Below are positions 26,591-34,451 of a stretch of DNA of 64,000 nt, in pieces. The stretch's first letter is position 1; each line of letters begins with the position of its first letter. Made by a program: the position numbers and the translations under genes. Below the pieces are notes generated by a model, which saw only the letters and a list, made by a program, of their open reading frames with translations, was not told the origin of the DNA and did not search any database. This DNA is from Nocardia arthritidis (GTDB taxonomy: Bacteria; Actinomycetota; Actinomycetes; Mycobacteriales; Mycobacteriaceae): contig NZ_CP046172.1 in the NCBI RefSeq assembly GCF_011801145.1, positions 5,704,001 through 5,768,000 of the forward strand, read 5' to 3'.

Positions 26591-27517
26591 ATGACGATTC
26601 GCGATTTCATTCCACGCAGGCCGAGCCGCGACACCGCCACCGCCTGGCTCTACCTGGCCCCGGCCGGGCTGCTGCTGGTGGCCGTGCTCGCCTATCCGAT
26701 CTACCAGATCGTGCTCATCTCGTTCTACGACTACGGGCAGCAGCAGGCCGTCGGCATCGCGCCGCTGGAATTCGTCGGCCTCGGCAATTACCGAGAGCTC
26801 CTGGGCGACCGGCAATTCTGGACCGTTGTCGGCAACACCTTCGTCTTCGGCGCGGTGTGCGTGCTCGGTTCGCTCGTCGTCGGCACCGGGTTGGCGGTGC
26901 TGGCCACCAGGGTGCGGCCGCTGCCGCGGATGCTGCTGTTCCTCGCCGCGCTCGGCGCGTGGGCCACCCCGGCGATGGCGGGCTCCTACGTCTGGCTGTT
27001 CCTGTTCGACACCGATTTCGGCGTCGTGAACGCCGCACTGTCCGGGCTCGGCTTCGGGTCGATGAGCGGGCACTCGTGGACGTTCGGCACCGTCAGCGCG
27101 TTCGGAGTCGTTGCGGCCGAGGTGATCTGGTGTTCCTTCCCGTTCGTCATGGTCACCATGTACGCGGGTATCAAGGCGATTCCGGAGGAGGTGCTGGAGG
27201 CCGCGGCGCTCGACGGCGCGTCGATGTGGCGCACCGCGTGGTCGGTGATCCTGCCGATACTGCGGCCGCTGCTGCTCATCGCGACGATCCAGTCGATCAT
27301 CTGGGATTTCAAGGTCTTCACCCAGATCTATGTGATGACCAATGGCGGCGGCGTCGCCGGGCGCAATCTGGTGCTCAACGTCTACGCCTACCAAAAAGCT
27401 TTCGCCGGACAGGAATACGGGCTCGGCTCGGCGATCGGCGTCTTGATGACGCTGCTGCTGTTGTCCGTCACCGGCCTGTACATCCGGTCCCAGCGCAGGA
27501 GTACCAAATGGGCCTGA
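26591..27517 (+). CDS. ABC sugar permease, MalF/DasB-type
   Basis: This 308-residue integral membrane protein has six or more hydrophobic segments. The cytoplasmic coupling (EAA) motif reads EEVLEAAALDGASMWRTAWSVILP at about 195-220, and it docks the ATPase. It starts 6 bp after the binding-protein stop and overlaps the second permease by 10 bp. No ATPase gene lies in the operon; as in other actinobacterial sugar importers, a shared MsiK-type ATPase encoded elsewhere probably drives transport. Confidence 0.95.
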   Translation: MTIRDFIPRRPSRDTATAWLYLAPAGLLLVAVLAYPIYQIVLISFYDYGQQQAVGIAPLEFVGLGNYRELLGDRQFWTVVGNTFVFGAVCVLGSLVVGTGLAVLATRVRPLPRMLLFLAALGAWATPAMAGSYVWLFLFDTDFGVVNAALSGLGFGSMSGHSWTFGTVSAFGVVAAEVIWCSFPFVMVTMYAGIKAIPEEVLEAAALDGASMWRTAWSVILPILRPLLLIATIQSIIWDFKVFTQIYVMTNGGGVAGRNLVLNVYAYQKAFAGQEYGLGSAIGVLMTLLLLSVTGLYIRSQRRSTKWA

Positions 27518-28380
27518 TATCGACTCGTAAATCGGTGCGGCACAAGCCGAGACGTCTCATCACCGAGGCCGTCACGGTGGTGATCGCCGGCCTGGTGGCC
27601 TTCCCGCTCTACTGGATGGTGCTCTCGGCGGTGAAACCTGCGGGCGAGATCCAATCCGCCGACCCGAAACCGTGGACGTTCGCTCCGAGCTGGGACAGCT
27701 TCGGCCGGGTGCTCTCGATGAACGGGTTCGGCCGGTACTTCCTCAACAGCCTGCTGGTCGCCGTGGTGGTGGTGACGCTTTCGCTGCTGCTGTCGTTCCT
27801 GTCCGCGGTGGCGCTCACCAGATTCCGGTTCCGCGGCCGGACGGTGCTGCTGGTGATGATCCTGGTCGCACAGCTGGTTCCGGTGGAGGCGCTGACGATT
27901 CCGCTGTTCTTCCTGATGCGCTCGATCGGCGGCGCCGTGCCCGCGCTGGGGCTCAACGAACTCGGTTCGATCATGCTGGTGGACTTGGTGTTCAGCCTGC
28001 CGCTGGCCATCTGGCTGCTGCGTGGATTCGTCGCGGCGGTGCCGGTGGAGCTGGAGGAGGCGGCGAAACTCGACGGGGCGAGCCGACTTCGGTTCACCTG
28101 GCAGATCCTGCTGCCGCTGGTGCTGCCCGGGCTGGTGTCGGTGAGCGTGCTCGCGTTCATCCACGCCTGGAACGACTTCCTTTTCGCCAAGACGTTCATC
28201 ATCTCCAAAACCGAGAATCAGACACTGCCGCAGGCGATCCTGGTCTACTTCAAACCCGAGGACACCGACTGGGGCGCGGTGATGGCGGCATCGACGCTGA
28301 TGACCATTCCGGCGCTGGTGTTGTTCGTGCTGGTGCAACGAAAGCTGGTGTCCGGCATGGATGGGGCGGTGAAGGGCTGA
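27508..28380 (+). CDS. ABC sugar permease, MalG/DasC-type
   Basis: This 290-residue second permease has PLYWMVLSAVKPAGEI after the first helix, as in MalG-type subunits. Its EAA motif reads VELEEAAKLDGASRLRFTWQILLP near residues 180-205. The ATG at 27508 sits inside the end of the first permease gene. Its stop shares one base with the start of the hexosaminidase gene (TGATG), so transporter and enzyme are made together. It forms a heterodimer with the preceding permease. Confidence 0.95.
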   Translation: MGLISTRKSVRHKPRRLITEAVTVVIAGLVAFPLYWMVLSAVKPAGEIQSADPKPWTFAPSWDSFGRVLSMNGFGRYFLNSLLVAVVVVTLSLLLSFLSAVALTRFRFRGRTVLLVMILVAQLVPVEALTIPLFFLMRSIGGAVPALGLNELGSIMLVDLVFSLPLAIWLLRGFVAAVPVELEEAAKLDGASRLRFTWQILLPLVLPGLVSVSVLAFIHAWNDFLFAKTFIISKTENQTLPQAILVYFKPEDTDWGAVMAASTLMTIPALVLFVLVQRKLVSGMDGAVKG

Positions 28381-29780
28381 TGCCTGGCTTCGAAACACTG
28401 CTCCCCCGTCCGTTTTCGGTGACGCGACGGCCGGGTGACTGCCCGTGGCCGGTCGAACCCGAAATACGCACCGATACAACCCTTCCGGCCGAGGGCTACC
28501 GTTTGACGCTCACCCCCGGCGGTATCGCGATCGACGCCGCCGACGCCGCGGGCGAGTACTACGCCCGCCAGACCCTGCGTCAGCTGATCGGCCCGGATGC
28601 CTTCCGCGCGGCCGGGATTCGCGACGCCCGACGCACGCTGCCGTGCGGTGTGATCGAGGACCATCCGCGCTTCCGCTGGCGCGGCTGCCTGCTCGATGTG
28701 GCGCGCAACTTCCGCACCAAGGCCGAGGTGTTGCGGTTCGTCGACCTTCTCGCCGCGCACAAACTCAACGTGCTGCACCTGCACCTGACCGACGACCAGG
28801 GCTGGCGCATCGAGGTACCCGGCCTGCCCCGGCTCACCGAGATCGGTTCGTGGCGGCGCGAATCCATGGTGGGCAGGCACGACGGCCCGCAACGCGACGG
28901 CCGCCCGCACGGCGGTTTCTACACCACCGACGACCTGCGCGAGATCGTCGCCTACGCGGCCGAACGGTCCGTCACCGTCGTCCCGGAGATCGATGTGCCG
29001 GGCCATGCCCGCGCCGCCCTCGCCGCGTATCCGGAGCTCGGCCCGGAAACCGAAGAGCCGTGGGAGGTTTGGACGTCGTGGGGCATCAGCACTGCCCTGC
29101 TGGCGCCCACCGATTACGCGCGGGATTTCTTCCGCCGCGTCTTCGATCATGTGCTCGATATCTTCCCGTCGGAGGTGATCGGCATCGGCGGTGACGAAGT
29201 ACCAGGTGCGACAATCGAACACGGACTGTTCGTCGCCGATCTCGCGCGGTATCTGGCCGAACGCGGCCGTCGCGCGCTCGGCTGGGACGAGGTGCTCGAG
29301 ATCGGCGCGCTGCCGCCGATGGTGGTCGGGGCGTGGCAGGACGAGGCCGCCGCCGCCCGCGCCGTGGCCGCCGGTCACGACGTGGTGCTGTGCCCGGAGG
29401 ACCGAATCTATCTGGACCACCGGCAATCCGACCATCCCGGCGAACCGATCCCGGTCGGGTACCTGCGCACACTCGAGGATATGTACCGCTACGAACCGGG
29501 TTTCGACGGCCCGCACATCCTCGGCATCCAGGCCCAGATCTGGAGCGAACACCTCGACACCGTCCGCCGGGTCGATTACGCCGCCTTCCCCCGCCTGTGC
29601 GCGGTCGCCGAAACAGCTTGGAGCCCAAAGGATCGCGACTACGAGGAATTCCTCCCCCGCCTACGCGACGAGCACCTGCCGCGCCTCGACGCGCTCGGCG
29701 TCGAATATCGCCCACTCACCGGTCCACACCCGTGGCAGACCCGGCCCGATGTCCCGGCCACCGCGCACCGGCCGCGATGA
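28380..29780 (+). CDS. GH20 beta-N-acetylhexosaminidase, cytosolic
   Basis: This 466-residue glycoside hydrolase has a short N-terminal domain (about 1-95), then a GH20 barrel. RGCLLDVARNF, LHLHLTDDQGWRIE, EIDVPGHARA, the catalytic Asp-Glu pair in IGIGGDEVP near 272-273, and the active-site Trp residues in WQDEA and IWSEH are all present. No signal peptide is seen, so it should act in the cytosol on sugars imported by the three upstream ABC components. It releases terminal GlcNAc or GalNAc. Fusion to the transporter operon by a one-base overlap supports chitobiose-type utilisation. Confidence 0.94.
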   Translation: MPGFETLLPRPFSVTRRPGDCPWPVEPEIRTDTTLPAEGYRLTLTPGGIAIDAADAAGEYYARQTLRQLIGPDAFRAAGIRDARRTLPCGVIEDHPRFRWRGCLLDVARNFRTKAEVLRFVDLLAAHKLNVLHLHLTDDQGWRIEVPGLPRLTEIGSWRRESMVGRHDGPQRDGRPHGGFYTTDDLREIVAYAAERSVTVVPEIDVPGHARAALAAYPELGPETEEPWEVWTSWGISTALLAPTDYARDFFRRVFDHVLDIFPSEVIGIGGDEVPGATIEHGLFVADLARYLAERGRRALGWDEVLEIGALPPMVVGAWQDEAAAARAVAAGHDVVLCPEDRIYLDHRQSDHPGEPIPVGYLRTLEDMYRYEPGFDGPHILGIQAQIWSEHLDTVRRVDYAAFPRLCAVAETAWSPKDRDYEEFLPRLRDEHLPRLDALGVEYRPLTGPHPWQTRPDVPATAHRPR

Positions 29781-29855
29781 GCGAATGGCCGGGGATGAAT
29801 CACCGTGCGACCGAAATGATTCGACAATCGCGCGGCGATCGTCGATTATCCCTGT

Positions 29856-30590
29856 GTGATCATCGGTGCTGGACAGTTCGCAGCGGTGCCGGGCGATATC
29901 GCGACGAACGTGGGCCGGATGGCCGCACTGCTCGCCGCGGCCGCCGACACCGGAATCCATTTGGTGGTCTTCGCGGAACTCGCGGTGACCCACTACGACC
30001 TCGCGGCCATCGCCGCCGACCCAACGCTCCTGATCGCCGACCACGACGACGCGCGGTTGGATCGCGTCCGAAACGCCTGCCGCGAGTTGGGAATTGCCGC
30101 GGTGATCAACGCACCGGCGCAGGCCGTGGACGAATCGGGCCGTACCATAAGCACATTCGTCTACGGACCGGACGGCGGCCTGCTCACCCGCTACGACAAA
30201 TTGCATATGTTCGAAGAAACCGAGGCCGGCATCTTCGTGACGGGGGCCGCCGACGGCCGATTCGAGCTGGACGGCCTGCGCTTCGCGTTGGCGACCTGTC
30301 ATGACAACAGCTACCCCGATATCCCGGCCCGGGCGGCCGCCGACGGCTGCCAGGTATACCTGGCCAGCTCGTTCCACGACCTGCCCGAGCGCATCGGCCG
30401 CTACGCGCAATTGGCGCGCGACAACAGCCTTTTCGTGGTGCTCGCGAACGGCTTGGGCCCGGGACCATACGGCCCGGCCTGCGGCCGCAGCGGTGCCTGG
30501 CTGCCCAGTGGCGAACAGGTGGCCGCGGCCGAGCCGGGCGAGCACGATCAGCTGGTGCGGGCCGAGGTCGTGCTCAGCGGTTCGCGCTGA
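29856..30590 (+). CDS. Carbon-nitrogen hydrolase (nitrilase superfamily)
   Basis: This 244-residue protein keeps the nitrilase triad: Glu41 in FAELAVT, Lys115 in YDKLHMFEE and Cys148 in ATCHDNSYPD. The length and lack of extra domains fit small amidases such as omega-amidase or carbamoylase relatives. The GTG start at 29856 is about 75 bp after the hexosaminidase gene, so it may be a trailing operon member or separate. The substrate is unknown. It converges with the deaminase gene, overlapping it by 17 bp. Confidence 0.9.
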   Translation: MIIGAGQFAAVPGDIATNVGRMAALLAAAADTGIHLVVFAELAVTHYDLAAIAADPTLLIADHDDARLDRVRNACRELGIAAVINAPAQAVDESGRTISTFVYGPDGGLLTRYDKLHMFEETEAGIFVTGAADGRFELDGLRFALATCHDNSYPDIPARAAADGCQVYLASSFHDLPERIGRYAQLARDNSLFVVLANGLGPGPYGPACGRSGAWLPSGEQVAAAEPGEHDQLVRAEVVLSGSR

Positions 30591-31608
30591 CGTACTCGTC
30601 GAGCTCGCGCAGATATGCGTCCAGCCGCGCCGGAGTGAGCCAGGCGGCGCGGAACGAGTTGCGCGCCAACGCGATCAGTCGGTCGAGGTCGAAGCCGGCC
30701 TCGGCCAGGCGTAGATAGTTGTCGCTCACGTATGCGCCGAAGTAGGCCGGATCGTCGCTGTTCACGGTGACGGTCAGGCCGCGGGCCAGCAGATCGGCCA
30801 GCTCGGCGGACTTCATCTGTTCGGTCACGAAGGAATTCGACACCGGGCAGCAGGTGAGCCCGATTCCCTTGGCCTTGGCCAATTCCACCAGTTCGTCGTC
30901 CTCGACGATATTGGTGCCGTGATCGATCCGGTCCACCTCGATTTCCGTGAGCGCCTGCCGGATATGTTCGATGGAATCGGGTTGATCGATATCGCAGTGC
31001 ATCGTCAGCAGGAAACCCTCGCTCCTGGCCCGTTCGAAAACCGCCGCGAATTTCCGCGGCGGATTGCCGCGTTCGTCGGAATCCAGGCCGACACCCACGA
31101 TCCAATCCCGGTACGGCAATGCCTCCAGCAACGTCGCCATCGCGTATTCGGCCGAATGATCCCGCAGAAAGCACATGATCAGTTCGGCGGATATCCCGAA
31201 TTCGCGCCGCGCCCGCACGATGGCCGACCGGTAGCCGCCGATCACGGCGTCGAACGGCACGCCGCGGCCGGTGTGCGCCTGCGGATCGAAGAACATCTCC
31301 ACATGCCGCACGCCGTTGGTGTGCGCCCGGAGCAGATATTCGTAGGCCAGGTCGTGGAAATCCGGTGCGCGCCGCAGCACCGCCATCGCCGGATAGTAGA
31401 CCCGCAGGAACGAGGCCAGGTCGTGGAAGCGATAGGCGGCCTTCACCTCCTCGACCGACTTCTCCGGCAGCTCCATCCCGTTGCGCTCGGCGAGCCGGAA
31501 TTTCAGCTCCGGCTCCAGCGTCCCTTCCAAATGCAGATGCAATTCGGCCTTGGGCAGTCCCCGGACGAATGCGGCGATATCGGTGACCATCCGTCGATCA
31601 TCCGCCAT
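30574..31608 (-). CDS. Adenine/adenosine deaminase-family protein with altered catalytic motif
   Basis: This 344-residue amidohydrolase resembles bacterial adenine-deaminase-type members of the Add family: HLHLEG with metal ligands H24 and H26, YRFHDLASFL, FFDPQAHTGRG, and VNSDDPAYFG with the metal Asp near 285. The usual HAGE segment, which carries the catalytic Glu, is replaced by HCDIDQ near residue 203. VDRIDHG near 229 is kept. Metal binding should be intact, but proton transfer must use another residue, so the substrate or activity may differ. The ATG at 31608 is used; an ATG six codons later is possible. Confidence 0.88.
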   Translation of the reverse strand: MADDRRMVTDIAAFVRGLPKAELHLHLEGTLEPELKFRLAERNGMELPEKSVEEVKAAYRFHDLASFLRVYYPAMAVLRRAPDFHDLAYEYLLRAHTNGVRHVEMFFDPQAHTGRGVPFDAVIGGYRSAIVRARREFGISAELIMCFLRDHSAEYAMATLLEALPYRDWIVGVGLDSDERGNPPRKFAAVFERARSEGFLLTMHCDIDQPDSIEHIRQALTEIEVDRIDHGTNIVEDDELVELAKAKGIGLTCCPVSNSFVTEQMKSAELADLLARGLTVTVNSDDPAYFGAYVSDNYLRLAEAGFDLDRLIALARNSFRAAWLTPARLDAYLRELDEYVSANR

Positions 31609-31616
31609 CACCGGCC

Positions 31617-32519
31617 TTAAGGTGCGATAACGGTCACCAGATTCAGCAGCGACGTGCCGAATCCGGCCTCGGACGGCTCGGCCGCCTCCGGTCTGCCGAC
31701 CGCCCGCAAATAGTCGACGACCTCGGTGCGGGTGGCGGTCCAGCCGTGTGCGGGAAACCATTGCGCCGCATCGGATCTGGGTTCGTTGTAGATCAGGCTC
31801 GCCCACTCGCCCCCGCCTTCGACCGGGTCCGCGTCCCGCATCGTCGCGTAGGCGTCGTCGGGCAGCGGCTCCATCTGTTCGATGGCGGCGCGGCTGCCGG
31901 GCGCACTGGCCGCGACGATGGTTTCGAACAGCTGATCCTGTGCCGCGGGCGTCACGTAGATCAGCAGCCCCTCGACCAGCCAGGCGGTCGGCCGTTCGGC
32001 GTCGAAACCGTTGTGCCGCAACGCGGACAGCCAGTCACCGCGCAGGTCGACGGCTACCTCGACGCGGTCGGCGCGCGGCTTGTGCCCCGCTGCGTCGAGC
32101 ACCTCCCGCTTGAAATCGAGCACCTCGGCCCGATCCAGTTCGTAGACGACCACGCCGTCCGGCCACGGCAGCCGGTAGGCGCGCGAATCGAGGCCCGCCG
32201 CCAGGATCACCACCTGGCGGATGCCGTCCGCGCACGCGGCGAGCAGATAATCGTCGAAATATTTGGTGCGCGCGCCCTGATAGTCGGTGAAGTTGCGGCC
32301 GAATTCGCTGCCGCGCAACGGATGTTCGCTCGTCTGTTCGGGGGCGCCGTCGATCAACTCGGCCCATTCCCCGCCGACGGCGCGCAGGAATACGTCGGCC
32401 AGCGGGTCGACGGCGACCGGTTCCGGCTGCCGGGCGGCCAGCGCCCGGGCGGCGGCGACGAAGAGGGCGGTGGATCCGACGCCGGAATTGATATCCCAGT
32501 TGTCTGAGTCGGTACGCAT
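31617..32519 (-). CDS. SAM-dependent methyltransferase, TIGR00027 type
   Basis: This 300-residue protein belongs to the actinobacterial O-methyltransferase-like group (also common in mycobacteria): RGSEFGRNFTDYQGARTKYFDDYL, the SAM-binding glycine motif LAAGLDSRAYRL near residue 108, VVYELDRAEVLDFK with the acidic ribose ligand, then DLRGDW and LVEGLLIYV. The substrate is not known for most members. It lies 8 bp after (upstream of) the deaminase start, so the two are probably cotranscribed. Confidence 0.92.
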   Translation of the reverse strand: MRTDSDNWDINSGVGSTALFVAAARALAARQPEPVAVDPLADVFLRAVGGEWAELIDGAPEQTSEHPLRGSEFGRNFTDYQGARTKYFDDYLLAACADGIRQVVILAAGLDSRAYRLPWPDGVVVYELDRAEVLDFKREVLDAAGHKPRADRVEVAVDLRGDWLSALRHNGFDAERPTAWLVEGLLIYVTPAAQDQLFETIVAASAPGSRAAIEQMEPLPDDAYATMRDADPVEGGGEWASLIYNEPRSDAAQWFPAHGWTATRTEVVDYLRAVGRPEAAEPSEAGFGTSLLNLVTVIAP

Positions 32520-32753
32520 ACCGCCCACGCTAACCACCTTCGCCCCCTCGTGACAGCCACCGAGCGTCGCCGCGGCGAATCCGCCACGAATGCGCCGACG
32601 TCGCACCGATTCCGCCATCGGGTCCGGCGGCGGCGACCTATGTGTTACGCCGGTATGTTGCCGGGATCGGAAGCCGCAACTACCTTGGCGGTCGGAGCTG
32701 TGCATCTCGATCGCTGGACGTTGTCCGGCCCATCTCGCGACGGGAGAATCTCG

Positions 32754-33935
32754 GTGACACCGGCGAACTGGCTCGATCTCGTCATCCTGGTGGCGAGTGG
32801 ATTCGCCGGATACCTCGGCTGGCGGCGCGGCGCGATCGGCGCCGCGCTCGGGCTGCTCGGCATCTTCGGCGGCGCCTTCGTCGGCATGGTCGTCGCCAGG
32901 GCGCTGCTGCCGCACCTACCCCAGGGAACCTGGCGTTTGCTGACCATGCTCGGGCTGATGATCGCGGTCGTCGCGATCGGGCAGGCCGTCGGCGACCGGT
33001 TCGGTCTGCGCCTGAGCGGGCTGGTCCGCGATCACCGCGCACGCACCCTCAACGCGCTTGTCGGCGCCTGCGGTTACGCCGTCGCCGTTCCGCTCATCGT
33101 GTGGCTGCTCACCGCATCGCTGATCACCACCGCGCAACCGGCGATCGTCGCCGCGTTCACCGGTTCCCGTGCGGTGCGGGCCGTGGACCAGGCGGCGCCG
33201 TACTGGCTGGCCGGGCTGCCGAACGCGCTCGCGAGTCCGCTGCGCGAATCCGGGCTGGTCGACGGTTGGTCGGCGGCCGAGACGCCCCGCTCCGTGCTGT
33301 CGCCCGACGGATCGGTGCTGCGCCTGCCCGCGGCCGACCTGCGCGGCAGCGTGCTGCGGGTGCGCGACCTGGCGGCGGGCTGCGGCGTGCGGCAGGCGGG
33401 CACCGGATTCGTCATCGGCCAGGAGCGGGTGCTCACCAACGCGCACGTCGTCGCCGGCGCGACCGAGGCGTCGGTGGACACCCCGGCCGGTCCGCTCCCC
33501 GCGACCGTCGTCGTATTCGATCCGCTGCGCGATGTCGCCGTGCTCGCGGTGCCCGGCCTCACCGCGCCGCCGGTCGCCATCGCATCCGCACCGCTCGGCC
33601 CGGCCGCGGACGCGCTGGTGCTCGGCTATCCGGAGGGCGGGCCCTACACCGCGGCGGCGGCCCGGATCCGGGATCGCGAGATCAGGGATGTGCCCGATAT
33701 CTACCACGGCGCCACCGCGCCCCGACAGATCTACACCGTGAACGGCGCCATCCGGCAAGGCAATTCGGGCGGGCCCCTCATCGACACCGATGGCCGGGTG
33801 CTCGGCGTGGTCTTCGGCGCCGACGACGGCAAGAAAGATATCGGCTACGCGATGAACGTGCACCAGGTCTTGGATCAGTTGGGCGAGAATTGGAAGAGCA
33901 GCACACCGGTATCCACCGGGCCGTGCCAGCACTGA
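32754..33935 (+). CDS. MarP-like membrane serine protease
   Basis: This 393-residue protein has four N-terminal membrane helices in a CvpA-like arrangement (about 1-140), then a trypsin-like extracytoplasmic domain. The triad is His in TNAHVV near 230, Asp in RDVAVLAV near 259 and Ser in GNSGGP near 337. This is the layout of M. tuberculosis MarP, a periplasmic protease needed for acid and oxidative stress resistance. I chose the GTG at 32754 because GGGAGA lies about six bases upstream and the helix then starts at the usual point; the frame is open further upstream without features. Confidence 0.9.
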   Translation: MTPANWLDLVILVASGFAGYLGWRRGAIGAALGLLGIFGGAFVGMVVARALLPHLPQGTWRLLTMLGLMIAVVAIGQAVGDRFGLRLSGLVRDHRARTLNALVGACGYAVAVPLIVWLLTASLITTAQPAIVAAFTGSRAVRAVDQAAPYWLAGLPNALASPLRESGLVDGWSAAETPRSVLSPDGSVLRLPAADLRGSVLRVRDLAAGCGVRQAGTGFVIGQERVLTNAHVVAGATEASVDTPAGPLPATVVVFDPLRDVAVLAVPGLTAPPVAIASAPLGPAADALVLGYPEGGPYTAAAARIRDREIRDVPDIYHGATAPRQIYTVNGAIRQGNSGGPLIDTDGRVLGVVFGADDGKKDIGYAMNVHQVLDQLGENWKSSTPVSTGPCQH

Positions 33936-33970
33936 TGGGTGCTCCCGCATAGGTTTTCGGCTGCTCGCTG

Positions 33971-34300
33971 GTGCGGCGGATCGCTCAGCGAACCGGATCC
34001 ATCGCCCACGATCGAGTCGGCGGTACGGTCGCGGTCGACGCCATCGGCGCGATCAATACGCTCCGACTCGACGCGAACGGAAATATCTTCGGGCTCAACG
34101 AAACACGGATCAGCGCCGCGACGGCCACGGCCTTCCAGCCCGACGGGCGGTATCTGGTCGCGGCGGGCGGGCAGGACCGCACCCTCAGGGTTCGGCGGTC
34201 GCGGTGCAGGCCGATGGGAAGATCCTCGTCGCCGGGCAGGGGGCGAGCGGCGACACCGACGGCCCGAAACATTGGTGCTGCTGCGGTATCTGGGCTGACC
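33971..34300 (+). pseudogene. Decayed delta-60 repeat protein fragment
   Basis: Two pieces in different frames match the delta-60 repeat pattern. One contains AFQPDGRYLVAAGGQDRTLRV. The next frame has AVAVQADGKILVAGQ, then GDTDGPK and, in a third frame, LVLLRYLG before a stop. Intact delta-60 proteins are long secreted beta-propellers with many such units. Here only about 110 codons remain, with at least two frameshifts and no clear start, so it is a relic. It fills most of the 516-bp gap between the protease and the ribosome-protection gene. Confidence 0.55.
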
Positions 34301-34451
34301 GGCAGGACGGTCCGAAAATCGGTTGCGGATCACGATGTGTCCTGGCAGGCTGCCAGCGACCTGTCCTGACGAGTGGAGCAGCCGATGCGCCGATTCTTCG
34401 AAACACCCCAAATCCTCTATCGGATGGTGATTTTCGAGGAATTCGACAATT

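Noticed and set aside
25214-27394. 726-residue minus-strand frame across the sugar-binding and permease genes
   Set aside because: Antisense shadow of two clearly recognisable ABC genes; no motif and no start signal.
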